Notes: generated by a model not told the origin, from the letters alone. A DNA stretch of 52,536 nucleotides from Bryobacterales bacterium (GCA_020847975.1 JADLBD010000165.1:1-52536); one strand, 5' to 3'. Shown: positions 18,019 to 28,358, counted from the stretch's first letter. Numbers and translations: made by a program.

Positions 18019-18273
18019 TTAGAAGCTCGACGGCTGCTCTTCCCTGCCCCGCAAGATCGCAGCCATGACGCGCGGACTTCGGTGGCCGTGCATGACGGCA
18101 ATCACCCAGAGCGGCTTTTCATCGGGCGCGTAGGCGATCACGTAATCACGGACACGAATGAAGCGGAGTGGACGGTCAGTCAGATCAGCGCGTTTGTCTG
18201 CCGCAATGTAGCCTCGGATTTCGTCAACATCTCCGCAGGCTTCCGGATGAAGCTCATAACCTTGGCTATCCAC
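18019..18273 (-). CDS. RelE/ParE-family toxin with internal deletion
   Basis: 84-residue protein of the ParE/RelE fold. It starts at GTG 18273 with an AGGA ribosome-binding site (VDSQGYELHPEA). The N-terminal helix (PEACGDVDEIRGYIAAD) runs directly into the middle strands (KRADLTDRPLRFIRV, then DYVIAYAPDEKPLWVIAVMHG) and the C-terminal RSPRVMAAILRGRE. In family members about 25-30 residues (a second helix and linker ending in a 'FP..G' turn) separate 'YIAAD' from 'RADLTDRP'. That block is missing here, in frame. The hairpin of N-terminal helices that binds the antitoxin would be lost. No antitoxin gene lies upstream: the next gene, gltX, points away. I infer a decayed toxin gene. Confidence 0.7.
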   Translation of the reverse strand: MDSQGYELHPEACGDVDEIRGYIAADKRADLTDRPLRFIRVRDYVIAYAPDEKPLWVIAVMHGHRSPRVMAAILRGREEQPSSF

Positions 18274-18391
18274 TGATGTTCCTGAAGGGGACACAACGTA
18301 CGGGGCGCCGGTGTACGGAGAAGGGTCGGACGGCGCGGTGATGGCGGAGAGACTGATATCCGAGGCCAAGAAGGCGGCCAGCCCGTTCTAA
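18262..18391 (+). pseudogene. C-terminal tail of an unidentified protein
   Basis: A + strand frame ending at TAA 18389-18391 reads VPEGDTTYGAPVYGEGSDGA and then VMAERLISEAKKAASPF. It has protein-like composition with an amphipathic C-terminal helix and codon usage like its neighbours (AAG AAG GCG GCC). There is no start codon with a ribosome-binding site, and a stop lies close upstream, so it cannot be a whole gene. It overlaps the 5' end of the ParE remnant on the other strand. I do not recognise the parent protein. It may be chance, since it is only about 40 codons. Confidence 0.25.
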
Positions 18392-18442
18392 CCGGCGCGC
18401 ATCCCGGCAAGGGACGGCATCGGACGCCGCCCAGCCCTGATA

Positions 18443-19942
18443 ATGGAGAGGATGCAAGAAGTTCGTACGAGGTTTGCCCCCAGTCCGACTGGGTGGCTCC
18501 ATATCGGCGGCGTCCGGACGGCGCTTTTCGAGATTCTATTCGCCCACCGGCATGAGGGTAAGGCCATCTTGAGGATCGACGACACGGACCGGCAGAGGTT
18601 GGTGCCCGGCGCGATCCAGGCTTTGATCGAGGATTTGAGTTGGGTGGGCCTGCATTTCGACGAGGGGCCATCGGATGAGGAGATCGCCCTGGCGGACGAG
18701 GGGTACAAGGGCGGGTTCGGAATCGGAGGTCCGTTGAAGCCCTACATTCAGAGCCAGCGGGTGGCGCGATATCAGGAAACCTCCGGGGAGTTGATCCGGC
18801 TCGGGTATGCCTACCGCTGCGATTGCACGCCGGAGCGGCTCGAGAAGGAGCGGGAGGAGCAAACCGCGCGGCGGGAGCCGGTCGGCTACTCCGGCTACTG
18901 CCGCGACAGGAACGTGCCGGCCGGGGTTCCGCACGTGGTTCGCTTCCGGATTCCCGAGGACCGGGCGGTTGTGCTGGCGGACGCGGTGAAAGGCGAGGTG
19001 CGCTGGGAGCAAATCATCCTGCGGGATCCGGTATTGCTCAAGAGCGACGGGTTTCCCACCTATCACCTGGCGACCGTGGTGGACGATCACGATATGAGCA
19101 TCTCGCATGTGCTGCGCGCCGATGAATGGCTTTCGACTGCGCCGCTGCATCTGCTGCTGTTTGAAGCGCTCGGATGGGAAGCGCCCGTTTTCGCCCATCT
19201 GCCGCCCGTGCTGGGGACGGACGGCAAGAAGCTATCCAAGCGTCATGGCGCCACGTTTCTGCGGTCCTTTCGGGAAGCCGGCTATTTGCCGGAAGCGATA
19301 TTGAACTTCATGGCGCTGATCGGCTGGTCGCCGGGGGAAGGGGAACAGGAGGAGATCTTCACGCTCGAAGAGCTGACGCGCAGGTTTTCCCTGGACCGTG
19401 TGAACAATGCGGGCGGGGTGTTCTCCTACGACAAGCTGAAGTGGATGAACGGCGTCTATATCCGGAAGTTGCCGGCGGAGGATTTGGAGGCGCGATTGCG
19501 GCCATTCCTGGTTGCGGCGGGTTTGCGGGTGGATGACGTGAAGCTGATGCGGATTACGCCGCACATCCAGCAGCGGCTGGAGTTGTTGCCGGATGCCGTT
19601 CCGCTGGTGGAGTTCCTGTTCAAGGAAGCGATCGAACGGGATTGGAGCGCCATGTTGAAGAAAGGCATGGATGCGGAGAGGGCGCGTGACATCTGTGCGC
19701 GCGGGGCGGAGGCGCTGGCTGCGATTCCGGTGTTCGATGCCGCCTCCGCGGAAGCCGCATTGCGGAAGCTGGCGGAAGAATCCGGTCTGGCGACAGGGCC
19801 GGTGTTCACGGTGATACGAATCGCGGTCACCGGGCAAAAGGTGACGCCGCCGCTGTTCGAGTCCATTTATGCCCTGGGGCAAGCGGAATCGGCGCAGAGG
19901 CTGCGGGAGACGGCGGAGTTGCTGGCCAAAGGGGTGCGTTAA
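18443..19942 (+). CDS. gltX: Glutamate--tRNA ligase
   Basis: Class I aminoacyl-tRNA synthetase that charges tRNA-Glu (a non-discriminating form would also charge tRNA-Gln). 499 residues. The HIGH-type motif is APSPTGWLHIGG (about 10-23) and the KMSKS-type loop is GKKLSKRHG (about 258-266). Between them are RIDDTD and the LKSDGFPTYHLATVVDDHDM block typical of GluRS. The C-terminal anticodon-binding cage follows (WMNGVYIRKLP onward, ending in a helical bundle). The start could be ATG 18443 or ATG 18452. Since glnS is encoded next door, Gln-tRNA need not come from the transamidation route, which suggests this GltX is discriminating (inference). The stop codon lies in the TTAAGG repeat. Confidence 0.95.
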   Translation: MERMQEVRTRFAPSPTGWLHIGGVRTALFEILFAHRHEGKAILRIDDTDRQRLVPGAIQALIEDLSWVGLHFDEGPSDEEIALADEGYKGGFGIGGPLKPYIQSQRVARYQETSGELIRLGYAYRCDCTPERLEKEREEQTARREPVGYSGYCRDRNVPAGVPHVVRFRIPEDRAVVLADAVKGEVRWEQIILRDPVLLKSDGFPTYHLATVVDDHDMSISHVLRADEWLSTAPLHLLLFEALGWEAPVFAHLPPVLGTDGKKLSKRHGATFLRSFREAGYLPEAILNFMALIGWSPGEGEQEEIFTLEELTRRFSLDRVNNAGGVFSYDKLKWMNGVYIRKLPAEDLEARLRPFLVAAGLRVDDVKLMRITPHIQQRLELLPDAVPLVEFLFKEAIERDWSAMLKKGMDAERARDICARGAEALAAIPVFDAASAEAALRKLAEESGLATGPVFTVIRIAVTGQKVTPPLFESIYALGQAESAQRLRETAELLAKGVR

Positions 19943-19961
19943 GGTTAAGGTTAAGGTTAAG
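19939..19961. repeat. TTAAGG tandem repeat between convergent gltX and glnS
   Basis: Three perfect TTAAGG units (19939-19956) followed by TTAAG. The gltX stop TAA (19940-19942) is in the first unit and the glnS stop (TAA on the minus strand, 19959-19957) is in the last. Because TTAA is its own reverse complement, the array gives stop codons to both convergent genes. It contains no hairpin terminator. Confidence 0.9.
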
Positions 19962-21681
19962 ACCGCTTCTGAGATTTCTCGATTTTCGCCCAGGTATCCC
20001 GCAGACCGACGGTGCGGTTGAAAATGAGCTTCTCGGGCGTCGAGTCCTTATCCACGCAGAAGTAGCCGAGACGTTCGAATTGGAAGCGGCTGCCGGGCGC
20101 GGCGCCGCGGACGCTGGGTTCGATCCTGGCGGCGCGCACCTCGAGCGAGTTTGGATTGAGACGCGCGGTGAAGTCCTCACTTTCGCCCTGACCGGCGGAA
20201 TCTTCGGGAAGGAAGAGGTTGTCGTAGAGCCGCGCTTCGCAGTCGAGGGCGTGGGCGGCGGAGACCCAATGGATGGTGGATTTCACTTTGCGTCCATCGG
20301 GCGCATTGCCGCCGCGGGTGGCGGGATCATACTGGCAGCGGATTTCGACAATCTCGCCGGTAGAGGGGTCCTTCACCACTCCGGTGCAGGTGACCAGGTA
20401 GGCATACCGCAAGCGGACTTCGCGCCCGGGGGCCAGACGGTAGTATTGCTTCGGCGGATCTTCCCTGAAGTCTTCGCGCTCGATATAGAGGACTCTGGAG
20501 AAGGGCGCCTTGCGGCTTCCCATGGAGGCGTCCTCGGGATTGTTTACGGCATCCATCTCCTCGACCTGATCTTCCGGGTAGTTTTCGATGACGACGCGGA
20601 TGGGATCGAGGACGGCCATCACGCGCGGGGACCGCACGTTCAGGTCTTCCCGAAGGCAATGCTCGAGGAGGGAGTACTCGACGATACCGTTGGTTTTCGA
20701 TACGCCGATGCGGCTGCAGAAGAGGCGGATGGCTTCCGGATTATAACCGCGGCGGCGCAGGCCGGACAGCGTGGGCATGCGAGGATCATCCCATCCGGCG
20801 ACATGACCCTTCTCGACCAGCATGAGCAGCTTGCGTTTGCTGAGGACGGTGTTGGTGAGGTTGAGGCGGTCAAACTCGATCTGTTGCGGATGGTGAATTC
20901 CCAATTGGTCCAGATACCAATCGTAGAGCGGGCGGTGATCTTCGAACTCGAGGGTGCAGATGGAATGGGTGATGCCCTCGATGGAATCGCTCTCACCGTG
21001 GGTGAAGTCGTACATCGGGTAGATGTTCCACTTGGCTCCGGTACGGTGGTGCTCGGCATGGAGGATGCGGTACATGACGGGGTCGCGCAGGTTGAAGTTG
21101 GGCGAGGCCATGTCGATCTTGGAGCGAAGGGTGCGGGAGCCGTCGGGGAACTCGCCGGCGCGCATGCGCTCGAACAGGGAAAGGTTCTCTTCGACGGAGC
21201 GGTTGCGATAGGGGCTTTCCTTGCCGGGTTCCGTGGGCGTGCCGCGGTATTCGCGGACCTGTTCGGCGGTGAGGTCGCAGACGTAGGCATTGCCTTGCCT
21301 GATCAGCTGAACGGCCCATTCATAGAGCTGGTCGAAATAATCGGAGGCGTAGAAGAGGCGGTCGCCCCAATCGAATCCGAGCCAGCGGACGTCCTCGATG
21401 ATCGACTCGACGTATTCCGTCTCTTCCTTGCAGGGATTCGTGTCATCGAAGCGGAGATTGCATTCTCCGCCGAACTCGATGGCCAGCCCGAAATTGAGAC
21501 AGATGGACTTGGCATGGCCGATATGCAGATAGCCGTTCGGCTCGGGTGGAAACCGGGTGCGCACTTTCCCGCCAAACTTCCCGGTTTCATTGTCTTTCAG
21601 GATGATGTCACGTATGAAATTGGAAGGCCGGGCCTCCTCCTCTTTGACGAGACTACCCGTATTTACAGCATCGCTGGACAT
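19957..21681 (-). CDS. glnS: Glutamine--tRNA ligase
   Basis: Class I synthetase that charges tRNA-Gln directly, 574 residues, the normal bacterial length. ATG 21681 begins [20 protein letters not shown], followed by the GlnRS hallmark [16 protein letters not shown] (about 44-59, HIGH). Then come RFDDTNP, a [19 protein letters not shown] block and [16 protein letters not shown]. The KMSKS-type loop is NTVLSKRK (about 280). The C-terminal anticodon-binding beta-barrels run from about 340 ([22 protein letters not shown]) to the end. GlnS in acidobacteria is thought to be of transferred origin, as in other bacteria outside the proteobacteria (known for the family, not shown here). A TATACT hexamer (21693-21688) lies 6 bases before ATG, fitting a leaderless mRNA. 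Confidence 0.96.
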   Translation of the reverse strand: MSSDAVNTGSLVKEEEARPSNFIRDIILKDNETGKFGGKVRTRFPPEPNGYLHIGHAKSICLNFGLAIEFGGECNLRFDDTNPCKEETEYVESIIEDVRWLGFDWGDRLFYASDYFDQLYEWAVQLIRQGNAYVCDLTAEQVREYRGTPTEPGKESPYRNRSVEENLSLFERMRAGEFPDGSRTLRSKIDMASPNFNLRDPVMYRILHAEHHRTGAKWNIYPMYDFTHGESDSIEGITHSICTLEFEDHRPLYDWYLDQLGIHHPQQIEFDRLNLTNTVLSKRKLLMLVEKGHVAGWDDPRMPTLSGLRRRGYNPEAIRLFCSRIGVSKTNGIVEYSLLEHCLREDLNVRSPRVMAVLDPIRVVIENYPEDQVEEMDAVNNPEDASMGSRKAPFSRVLYIEREDFREDPPKQYYRLAPGREVRLRYAYLVTCTGVVKDPSTGEIVEIRCQYDPATRGGNAPDGRKVKSTIHWVSAAHALDCEARLYDNLFLPEDSAGQGESEDFTARLNPNSLEVRAARIEPSVRGAAPGSRFQFERLGYFCVDKDSTPEKLIFNRTVGLRDTWAKIEKSQKRS

Positions 21682-21687
21682 GAAATC

Positions 21688-21693
21688 AGTATA
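21688..21693 (-). promoter_or_regulatory. Candidate -10 element of glnS
   Basis: TATACT on the minus strand, separated from the glnS ATG by 6 bases. With the usual 6-8 base distance to the transcription start, the mRNA would begin at or next to the ATG. No good -35 hexamer is visible at 16-18 bases. Confidence 0.4.
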
Positions 21694-21775
21694 GCCACGT
21701 GGGGTTGGCGGGCGAGAGACGGCGAAGGCCGAGTCCAGATTCGGACCCGGCCTTCGCGCAATTGTATCAGAGTAA

Positions 21776-24700
21776 TCAGAACTGCAAGCGCAGCGTATAC
21801 TGCATCTCGCGTCCGCGGTTGGTGGTGGCCTGCGCCGTGGAGCGTCCAAACAGAGAGTTCCCCACTGAAAGGACCGGGTTGGCCCACATGAGGGAGTTCG
21901 TCAGGTTGTAGGCCTCGAAGCGGAATTCGAGTTTGTAGCGTTCCTTGATGGGGAAAACCTTCGAAACGGTCCCGTCGAGGTTCCAGAAGATGGGGCCGGT
22001 GATATTGCTGTACTGGTACGGATTGGTGCGCGGCGTGAAGGGGGTGGGCACCTTGAACGCGTCCGCGTTGAACCACAGGGCGGGGCCGGGGTTGCTGATC
22101 TCCGGATTACCCACCACGTCGGCCTGCGGGAAACGGAGGAACTCGCCGGAGCGGTAGGTGTAGATGCCGCTCATCTGCCACCCGCCGATGATCCCGTTCA
22201 GTACGGGATGCATGGCGGAGCCGACCTTGCGGCCCTTGCCGACCGGCAAGTCATAGACGCCGGCGACGGTGGCGCGGTGCCGCGCGTTGTTCGAGCCGAG
22301 CCAGAAGACCTGGTTGACGTAGGTCTGGAGGTCGTTGAAGTAGGCTTCGTTTCTCTCCTGATTGTAGTTGTAGGCAAACAGGATGCTGGCTCCGGCGGAG
22401 TAGGTGCGCTGCACGCGCAACTGGAGCGCCTGATAGCGGGAACGCCAGTCGCCGACGTTGTTCATGGTGAGGGTACTGTACTGGGGATAGGGAAGGAGGA
22501 GCCTGCCCCTGCTTACCGTAGCCTGATTGCGCAGATCTCCGGGGAAGACATCACGGGTAAGGTAGTTGAAGAATGGATTCGGAATGTTCTGCGAGAGTTG
22601 GGCTTTGTAGGTGTAACCAAGGTTGGGGTCCGACATGTTCATGGGCACATCGTGCGGCACGTAGCGGCCGAAATTCATGAACCATGTGGCGTCCACCTTG
22701 AACTGGCCGGGAATCTCCCGCATGATCGTGAAGTTGATGCGGTCGTTGACCTGGGGATGATAGTCCTGGGTGGGCCAGTTGGCGGGGTTTCCTACATTGG
22801 TGAAGGCCCCCAGTGTCTTGCCGATGGGCAATTGGAGAGGGTTCGAATCGGCGGGGAAAGGATTCGACAGGTAGGCCTGCGGGCGGCCTTCGACGTTGGG
22901 GAGCGGGTTGGAGATCTGGCTGAACCCCGTGCACCAGGTGCAGGCAGCCAGGGTATTGGCCCCGCCGACGACATTGCCCGCAACCACGGGCACGACGTAG
23001 CGAGCGAAGCCAATGTTCAACGCCGTCTTGTCGTTCACGCGGAACGCCATGCCAAGCCTGGGGAGGAAAATGTGCTTCGGGGTGGTCCAGGCTTTACGGT
23101 TGTTGCTGTCGGTGAAGACCCAGGCTCCGTTGTATTTGGGAGTGGAGAGGGCAAGCAGGTCAGAGGGGATCACCGGCGGAGCCTTCTGGATGGCGGGGTT
23201 GGGAACGCTCAAGTCGAGATAGCGCGAGTAGATGTCGTGGTCATCGTAAGGGCCGGATTCCCATTCGTGACGCAAGCCGATGTTGATCGTCAGGCGGCGG
23301 CTGACTTTCCAGTCGTCATGAATGAAGGTGCCAATAAAAGGCGCGCGCATAGTCTGGAACGGATATCCACGGGCCACCGAGTTATTGTCGATGACGCCCA
23401 GAAGGAACGACGCGTAGGCGTCTCCCGAGAGAGCGGTGTTCGGCGACAAGTAGGTGTTCGCAGTCGAGGTGGGATAGAAGTTCCAATTCATGAGGTTCGG
23501 GAAGATTCCGATTCCGACGTGATACCGGTACTCCGCGCCTACTTTGAAGTAGTGGGATCCGCGCTGGTGGGAAGCCTTGCCGCTGACGGAATAATGATGC
23601 GGATGCTGGTACCAGTAGCTTCCTTTGCCGAAACTCGAGGACGTTTGGCCGTTGACGATGACGTTCGGGTAGTAGACCAACGGCATGTCTTTGACGTAGG
23701 GGCTGTACCAGGGGTTGTTGGGCCAGAACTGGGCCAGGCCCTTTTCACCGACGGCGTATTCGGGCGCCGAGTAGTCGTCCTCGAGCATCGCGTAGCTGGC
23801 GCGGAAATTCAGGACGGTTTGCGGAGACATGGTGTAGACGGCGTCGCCGGCGATGTTACGGGAGTTCATGATGCCGCCGTTGTCGTTCGGCATGGCTCGC
23901 GAATTGTTGGGGGTGTAGTTGCCCTGGTCGAGGGTGGTGCGGAATTGGGAGTAACGTCCGAACACCTTCAGCTTGTCAGTGATCATCCAGTCCGTCTTGT
24001 CGGAAAAATTAGCGTTCTTCATCGGCCAGGGGTAGGAAGCCTTGAAGTTGTTTGATCCGCTCAAGTCGTCGCCGGCGTTGTTCGGTCCCCAGATGTCCTG
24101 CATGATGCGCTTGGAAGTGGGGTCGATTCTGCTCGAGGGGATAATGTTGCCGCCGAAGGGCTGGCGAGTGGCGGTGTTGGTGGCCACGTTGAGGACAGTG
24201 GTGACCGGATCGAAGATGGTACGCAGAGTGCCGGTTCGGGTGAGCGACTTCGAATAATCGCCGGTGCGCTCGAGGTCGGTGGGCATGGTGCGGATGGCAT
24301 CGCGCGGTTCCTTCGTGCGCCAGCCTTCGTAGGTGACGAAAGTGAACAGTTTGTTCTTCTTGACAGGTCCGCCGACAGTGCCGCCCCAGATATGATTACG
24401 GACGAAATTGCGGGTGCGGGTGATGGGATTGACGACGGCATTGAGGGAAGGATTTCTACCGAAATAGTAGGCGGTGCCATGAATTTCATTGGTTCCCGAT
24501 TTCATGGAAACGGACATTGTGCCGCCGGCAGAGTGGCCGAATTCGGCATCCACCGAGTTCTGCTGGATGGAAAATTCCTGGACGGCGTCCATCGGCGGCG
24601 CGTAGGAGCCTTTTGGGCCGATTTGCAGGGGCGCTCCGTCAAGCAGCAGATCGTTCTTGGTGGACGTGTTTCCGCCGACATCCATTTGTGATGAAGACCA

Positions 24701-25216
24701 CATAAAGAAAGGATTTTTTTCGGCGGTGTAGCGGCTGACGACGGCGGGGTCGAGCAGGGCCAGGGTGAACGGGTTGCGCGCCTTGACCGGCAGATCCATG
24801 AGCATCTTACGGTCGATGGTCAACTCGCGGGTGGACGTGTTGAATTGTAGAGATACCGCCTGGGCGGAGACATTGATGGTTTCGACAACGGCGCCGGGTT
24901 TCAACTGGAAATTCACCGTGACGTCGGCGCGCGTCTGGACGAGCACGCCCTCCTGCGCCTGCGTGGAAAAGCCGGCGAGTTCCGCGGTGACGACATAGGT
25001 GCCCGGCTCGACGTTATCGAAGAGGTAGGCTCCGTTGTCTCCGGTGGTCCGGATGACGGTGGCGCCAGTGCCGCTATTGCGGATGGTTACCTTGGCTCCA
25101 ACGATGGCGGCGTCGGTGGAATCTGTGACTACGCCTTGCAGCTTGGCCCGGAAATCCTGGGCGAACGCAGCATGGAAAGAGAGAAGAAGAATAATAATGA
25201 ACTGGACTGCCTTCAT
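21776..25216 (-). CDS. Oar-like TonB-dependent outer-membrane receptor with CarboxypepD-regulatory domain (receptor 2)
   Basis: 1146-residue outer-membrane receptor of the same large family as receptor 1 but clearly distinct in sequence. ATG 25216 has a strong GGGAGG ribosome-binding site and starts a signal peptide ([18 protein letters not shown]). The regulatory-like beta-sandwich occupies about 22-105 ([20 protein letters not shown], then [19 protein letters not shown]). The plug region follows, with [16 protein letters not shown] and [20 protein letters not shown]. The barrel ends QYTLRLQF with the terminal Phe. It is separated from the upstream lactonase-type gene by 184 bases containing a large inverted repeat. 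A role in uptake or recognition of polymeric substrates is inferred from the family. No TonB-box could be fixed with confidence. Confidence 0.93.
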   Translation of the reverse strand: MKAVQFIIILLLSFHAAFAQDFRAKLQGVVTDSTDAAIVGAKVTIRNSGTGATVIRTTGDNGAYLFDNVEPGTYVVTAELAGFSTQAQEGVLVQTRADVTVNFQLKPGAVVETINVSAQAVSLQFNTSTRELTIDRKMLMDLPVKARNPFTLALLDPAVVSRYTAEKNPFFMWSSSQMDVGGNTSTKNDLLLDGAPLQIGPKGSYAPPMDAVQEFSIQQNSVDAEFGHSAGGTMSVSMKSGTNEIHGTAYYFGRNPSLNAVVNPITRTRNFVRNHIWGGTVGGPVKKNKLFTFVTYEGWRTKEPRDAIRTMPTDLERTGDYSKSLTRTGTLRTIFDPVTTVLNVATNTATRQPFGGNIIPSSRIDPTSKRIMQDIWGPNNAGDDLSGSNNFKASYPWPMKNANFSDKTDWMITDKLKVFGRYSQFRTTLDQGNYTPNNSRAMPNDNGGIMNSRNIAGDAVYTMSPQTVLNFRASYAMLEDDYSAPEYAVGEKGLAQFWPNNPWYSPYVKDMPLVYYPNVIVNGQTSSSFGKGSYWYQHPHHYSVSGKASHQRGSHYFKVGAEYRYHVGIGIFPNLMNWNFYPTSTANTYLSPNTALSGDAYASFLLGVIDNNSVARGYPFQTMRAPFIGTFIHDDWKVSRRLTINIGLRHEWESGPYDDHDIYSRYLDLSVPNPAIQKAPPVIPSDLLALSTPKYNGAWVFTDSNNRKAWTTPKHIFLPRLGMAFRVNDKTALNIGFARYVVPVVAGNVVGGANTLAACTWCTGFSQISNPLPNVEGRPQAYLSNPFPADSNPLQLPIGKTLGAFTNVGNPANWPTQDYHPQVNDRINFTIMREIPGQFKVDATWFMNFGRYVPHDVPMNMSDPNLGYTYKAQLSQNIPNPFFNYLTRDVFPGDLRNQATVSRGRLLLPYPQYSTLTMNNVGDWRSRYQALQLRVQRTYSAGASILFAYNYNQERNEAYFNDLQTYVNQVFWLGSNNARHRATVAGVYDLPVGKGRKVGSAMHPVLNGIIGGWQMSGIYTYRSGEFLRFPQADVVGNPEISNPGPALWFNADAFKVPTPFTPRTNPYQYSNITGPIFWNLDGTVSKVFPIKERYKLEFRFEAYNLTNSLMWANPVLSVGNSLFGRSTAQATTNRGREMQYTLRLQF

Positions 25217-25308
25217 AAGTTCCTCCCTGAAGTGAGTTTTAACAACTCTATGACGCGCGGCGCGCGATGTCAAGGGGACAATCGATAAATGTGTTTCTTG
25301 AGGAACTT

Positions 25309-25388
25309 GCTCGCACAACGGAGCCTCGCCGGCCGGCGGATTATCGAGTGTCTTCGTGTACTGGCGGGCCGGCGGGCCCTGTGCGAGC
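25309..25388. repeat. Long imperfect inverted repeat (stem-loop) between two minus-strand genes
   Basis: The left arm begins GCTCGCACA (25309-25317) and the right arm ends with its exact complement TGTGCGAGC (25380-25388). After a 5-base bulge the stem continues with a GCC-CGCCGGCC-GC segment pairing at about 12 of 15 positions. The loop is about 22 bases. On the minus strand it lies after the lactonase-type gene stop (25401) and before the receptor 2 start, so it could act as a strong mRNA 3' structure or a terminator. No T-run follows. It could also be a dispersed palindromic element. Confidence 0.55.
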
Positions 25389-25400
25389 TCTTGGTGGCGT

Positions 25401-28109
25401 TCACTGGTAGGAAGCCAAGTGAATCGTGGCCTGTTCGTAGGTGAACACCCCGAAGTCCAACCCCGGCGCCGTGAAGCGGCCGGCATCGGTGAAGGAGGCT
25501 GTGCCGACACCAAGCAACCCGCCGGGAATCGACTGATCACCGAGAGGGAACGTGTCCGTCTTGGGAAGGCTCGAGAGGACCCATGCAGGTATGGTGAATT
25601 TGCCGGCGGAAACCTTCTCCGCGCAGAGGAAGCCTCCCGTCACCTGCTGGTTAGCGGAGAGTCCGGCAATGAGGGCGAACTCTTTGTCGGGATTGCCGCC
25701 GCTCCAGGTGACGGTGAGGTCCTGGGTGCGGTCGGGAGACGCCAGATCGTCTTTGTAGGACCATGTGAGCATGGGCGGCAAGGTCAGGGCGGCTTTGAAT
25801 GCTCCAACGGCTTGTGTCCCGTCGCCGTTGTCGGCCGTATAGTCACCGGGCGTGATGGTGTTGGTGTCCGTTCCGTAGTGGTAGTCGGGAGCTTGAAGCT
25901 GCTGATTTCCCGGCGGGCCATTCAAGTTGAGAACAGTCCCTGCGTTGAGGTACTGGTAGGGCGTTGCATCGGACGGCGTATCAAAGGGGTCACCGGATCT
26001 GGTGGGGGATCCGCGCAGAACGCTGCAAGTCCCCGGCGCCGGGGTTACGAAGGACGATCGTATCCCTGCCCCGTTGTTCCCCGGCGAGGACGCGCCCAGC
26101 AAGCCGTTGATATCGGCTCGGACGAAGATTCCATTCGCCTCATCATCCATGCCAAGGGGGCCGAGGTCGAGGTGGTTGAGTACGATGGTCCCCATGCGGA
26201 TGCCCCCTGCTTTCTGAGCCGCATCGAGATCGGAGGCGGAAAGGCCGGTGGGGTCAGAGCAGGAACCGCCGGCAGAAGAGACAGAAATGGTGGCCACATT
26301 GCTGATCACCCCTCCTGCCCGGACTGCCACCGGCACATAACAGCCTTGCGGAACATCGTCTGGGAGCTTGAACGCGATGTAGTCACCGCCTTCAGCGACG
26401 CGAAGCTTGTAGAGCGCGGCGACGGGTTTATTGCCGGCGATTACATCCGCGGGGACATCCAGTTCCTGGAAGAAATCCGTTGTTTCATCGGCGGTTACCG
26501 GTCCCAGACCCGTGGCCTGGAGAATCACGATTTGCCCAGGTTTTACGGACTGGTTCAGGCTGATGGCGTTTTGCACAAGAGCGGGATCGGGGCGAAGGAC
26601 GGTATCCGGGGGCACGCTCCAGGCGACGGCGGGTCCGCCGCCCTGAGCATTCCGGGTGCGAAGTCCTACCGACGTCCGAACGATGGTGATCGGGAGGGGC
26701 GCTGTAGTGCGGCCTTTATATGTAACCGTCACGGTGGCGTCGCCGGGGGGCGCGGTGGATGGGATGACGGCGGACACAAGGTCGTGCGACGCCCGCGCCA
26801 TCCATGCCGTCGTGGTGACGTCACCCGATTGAATCTGAACGGAGACACCGCCAAGCCCGGTTGTGAGGGGAAAATCGCTATTCACGCCGATTGCCGGGCC
26901 GATGTTGGTTCCCGATATTCCGATTCTGGAGCCCTGAGCGATGCCGCTGTTCGGCATCCCGTGGGGTGCGTGGCTGTGGAAGTTGTAAACGGCGTCCGCG
27001 CTGATGGGTGGAATGACGGGAGGCGATAGCAGGACAGTGGCGCCGCGCTGCGGAAGAAGGCCGGCGGGGAAGAACTGTTGGGGAAGCGGGCTCAGTGCGC
27101 CGGTGGCGGAGTCCACGGCAAGTCCGGCAACGGCGTTCGCCGGCGGTCCGGAAACATAGAGGAACTTGCCTGAGGGGTCCAGGAACGGGGCAAACGCTCC
27201 GAGGATAGCGCCGAAGGTCTGCCTGCCTGACAATTCTCCGGTAGGGCCGATATTGAAAACGCTCACCGCTCCGTTGCCGGCGGTGGACGCAAAAAGCCGT
27301 TTGCCTGCAGGATCCACGGCGACTCCCGTGATGCCCGGCCCGGCGGGGAAGGGCGAGCCCACTTGCGTTATTGCGCCGGTATCGGGGTTGACGGAATAGA
27401 CCAACACGGCGCTGTCCTGCCGTTCGGTGGCAAACAGGAACTTGCCCGCGGAGTCCATGGCCATGGCGAAGAGATTGTTCCTGGCGGCGAAGGGCGATCC
27501 GTCGAGTGGGGCCAGCGTACCGTCGGAGGCGAGTTTGAATGCGGCGATTCGACCCGCGCCGGCCGCGGAGACGTAGGCGAACTTGCCATTGGGATGAACC
27601 ACAATGCTGTTGGGGCCCTGTGGAGTTGGGAACGGCGAGCCTGGAACGGGCGTGGCGGCTCCGGTGGTGGAATCGATGGAGAATACGGAGACATTGTTTG
27701 CCGCCGCGTGGGCGACAAGCACGAAGTTTCCGGCGGGGTCGATCGCCACGGCTTGAGGGCCGCTGCCGGGCGCCACGGGGAAGTTGCTGAGAAGCGCTAA
27801 TGCTCCGGTGTTCGGCTCGATGGAGAATGCAGCGAGGTTCGGACCGCCGATGGCCGGATCGCCTCCATTTGTCGCGTAGACAAACTTGCCGCCCGGGTGA
27901 ATGGCGATGGCTAGCGGGTGTCCCGGAGTATAGGCGCGCGGCAGGACTTCGGTGAGCAGGCCGTTCTCCTGGTCAATGACGTAGGCCGAAATGGTTGTGT
28001 TGCCGTTGTTGGCGACGTACAGCATCTGAGCGAACAATCCGCCGGCTGTAGCGGCCAGGGAGAGAAGCAGTGCACTCAAGGAACGGTATGGCGACATCCT
28101 CGAAGACAT
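25401..28109 (-). CDS. Exported YncE/lactonase-type beta-propeller protein with C-terminal Ig-like (TIGR03437-type) domain
   Basis: 902-residue secreted protein; ATG 28109 follows GAGGTG and gives a Sec signal peptide (about 30 residues, ending GGLFAQ). Residues about 32-370 are a seven-bladed propeller of the 6-phosphogluconolactonase/YVTN type, with repeats of the form HPGGKFVYATNGG, AIDPAGNFVLVAHA and HPNGKFAYVSAAG plus FSIDSTTGA-type inner strands. Residues about 400-620 carry a beta-sandwich segment (GSRIGISGTNIGP, VKPGQIVILQATGLGPV, PAVAVRAGGVISN-like strands). This is the 'uncharacterised C-terminal domain' common on acidobacterial surface proteins. The last ~280 residues are unassigned beta-rich sequence. 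A lactonase activity is not implied. It probably works at the cell surface, perhaps in adhesion or substrate binding. Confidence 0.8.
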   Translation of the reverse strand: MSSRMSPYRSLSALLLSLAATAGGLFAQMLYVANNGNTTISAYVIDQENGLLTEVLPRAYTPGHPLAIAIHPGGKFVYATNGGDPAIGGPNLAAFSIEPNTGALALLSNFPVAPGSGPQAVAIDPAGNFVLVAHAAANNVSVFSIDSTTGAATPVPGSPFPTPQGPNSIVVHPNGKFAYVSAAGAGRIAAFKLASDGTLAPLDGSPFAARNNLFAMAMDSAGKFLFATERQDSAVLVYSVNPDTGAITQVGSPFPAGPGITGVAVDPAGKRLFASTAGNGAVSVFNIGPTGELSGRQTFGAILGAFAPFLDPSGKFLYVSGPPANAVAGLAVDSATGALSPLPQQFFPAGLLPQRGATVLLSPPVIPPISADAVYNFHSHAPHGMPNSGIAQGSRIGISGTNIGPAIGVNSDFPLTTGLGGVSVQIQSGDVTTTAWMARASHDLVSAVIPSTAPPGDATVTVTYKGRTTAPLPITIVRTSVGLRTRNAQGGGPAVAWSVPPDTVLRPDPALVQNAISLNQSVKPGQIVILQATGLGPVTADETTDFFQELDVPADVIAGNKPVAALYKLRVAEGGDYIAFKLPDDVPQGCYVPVAVRAGGVISNVATISVSSAGGSCSDPTGLSASDLDAAQKAGGIRMGTIVLNHLDLGPLGMDDEANGIFVRADINGLLGASSPGNNGAGIRSSFVTPAPGTCSVLRGSPTRSGDPFDTPSDATPYQYLNAGTVLNLNGPPGNQQLQAPDYHYGTDTNTITPGDYTADNGDGTQAVGAFKAALTLPPMLTWSYKDDLASPDRTQDLTVTWSGGNPDKEFALIAGLSANQQVTGGFLCAEKVSAGKFTIPAWVLSSLPKTDTFPLGDQSIPGGLLGVGTASFTDAGRFTAPGLDFGVFTYEQATIHLASYQ

Positions 28110-28358
28110 AGCGACACCTCTTCCACCACGTATTTGAATCGATGGCAACATACTACACAATTTGGAGCGAGGTTGCAGGGCTGCTGTCCGGCTGTGGAAT
28201 AATCGATAAACGCCTCTTTTTATGGCATTTGATGGAGTTTGGAAAGTTCGAGCGAACCATGCGGGGAGTGCGATCCGAGACCTTCCCTGGAAAGCGGATC
28301 GCGTACCGCCGCGTGGTTATGCCCGAACTATCAGCAGTCCGCTCGACCTGAGCGGGTG

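Noticed and set aside
22208..24055. A 615-codon open frame antisense to receptor 2
   Set aside because: No signal peptide, domain or ribosome-binding site. The receptor plug and barrel motifs on the minus strand explain the region.
25356..27029. A 557-codon open frame antisense to the lactonase-type propeller
   Set aside because: Low-complexity Gly/Arg composition typical of a shadow frame. The opposite strand has a signal peptide and propeller repeats.
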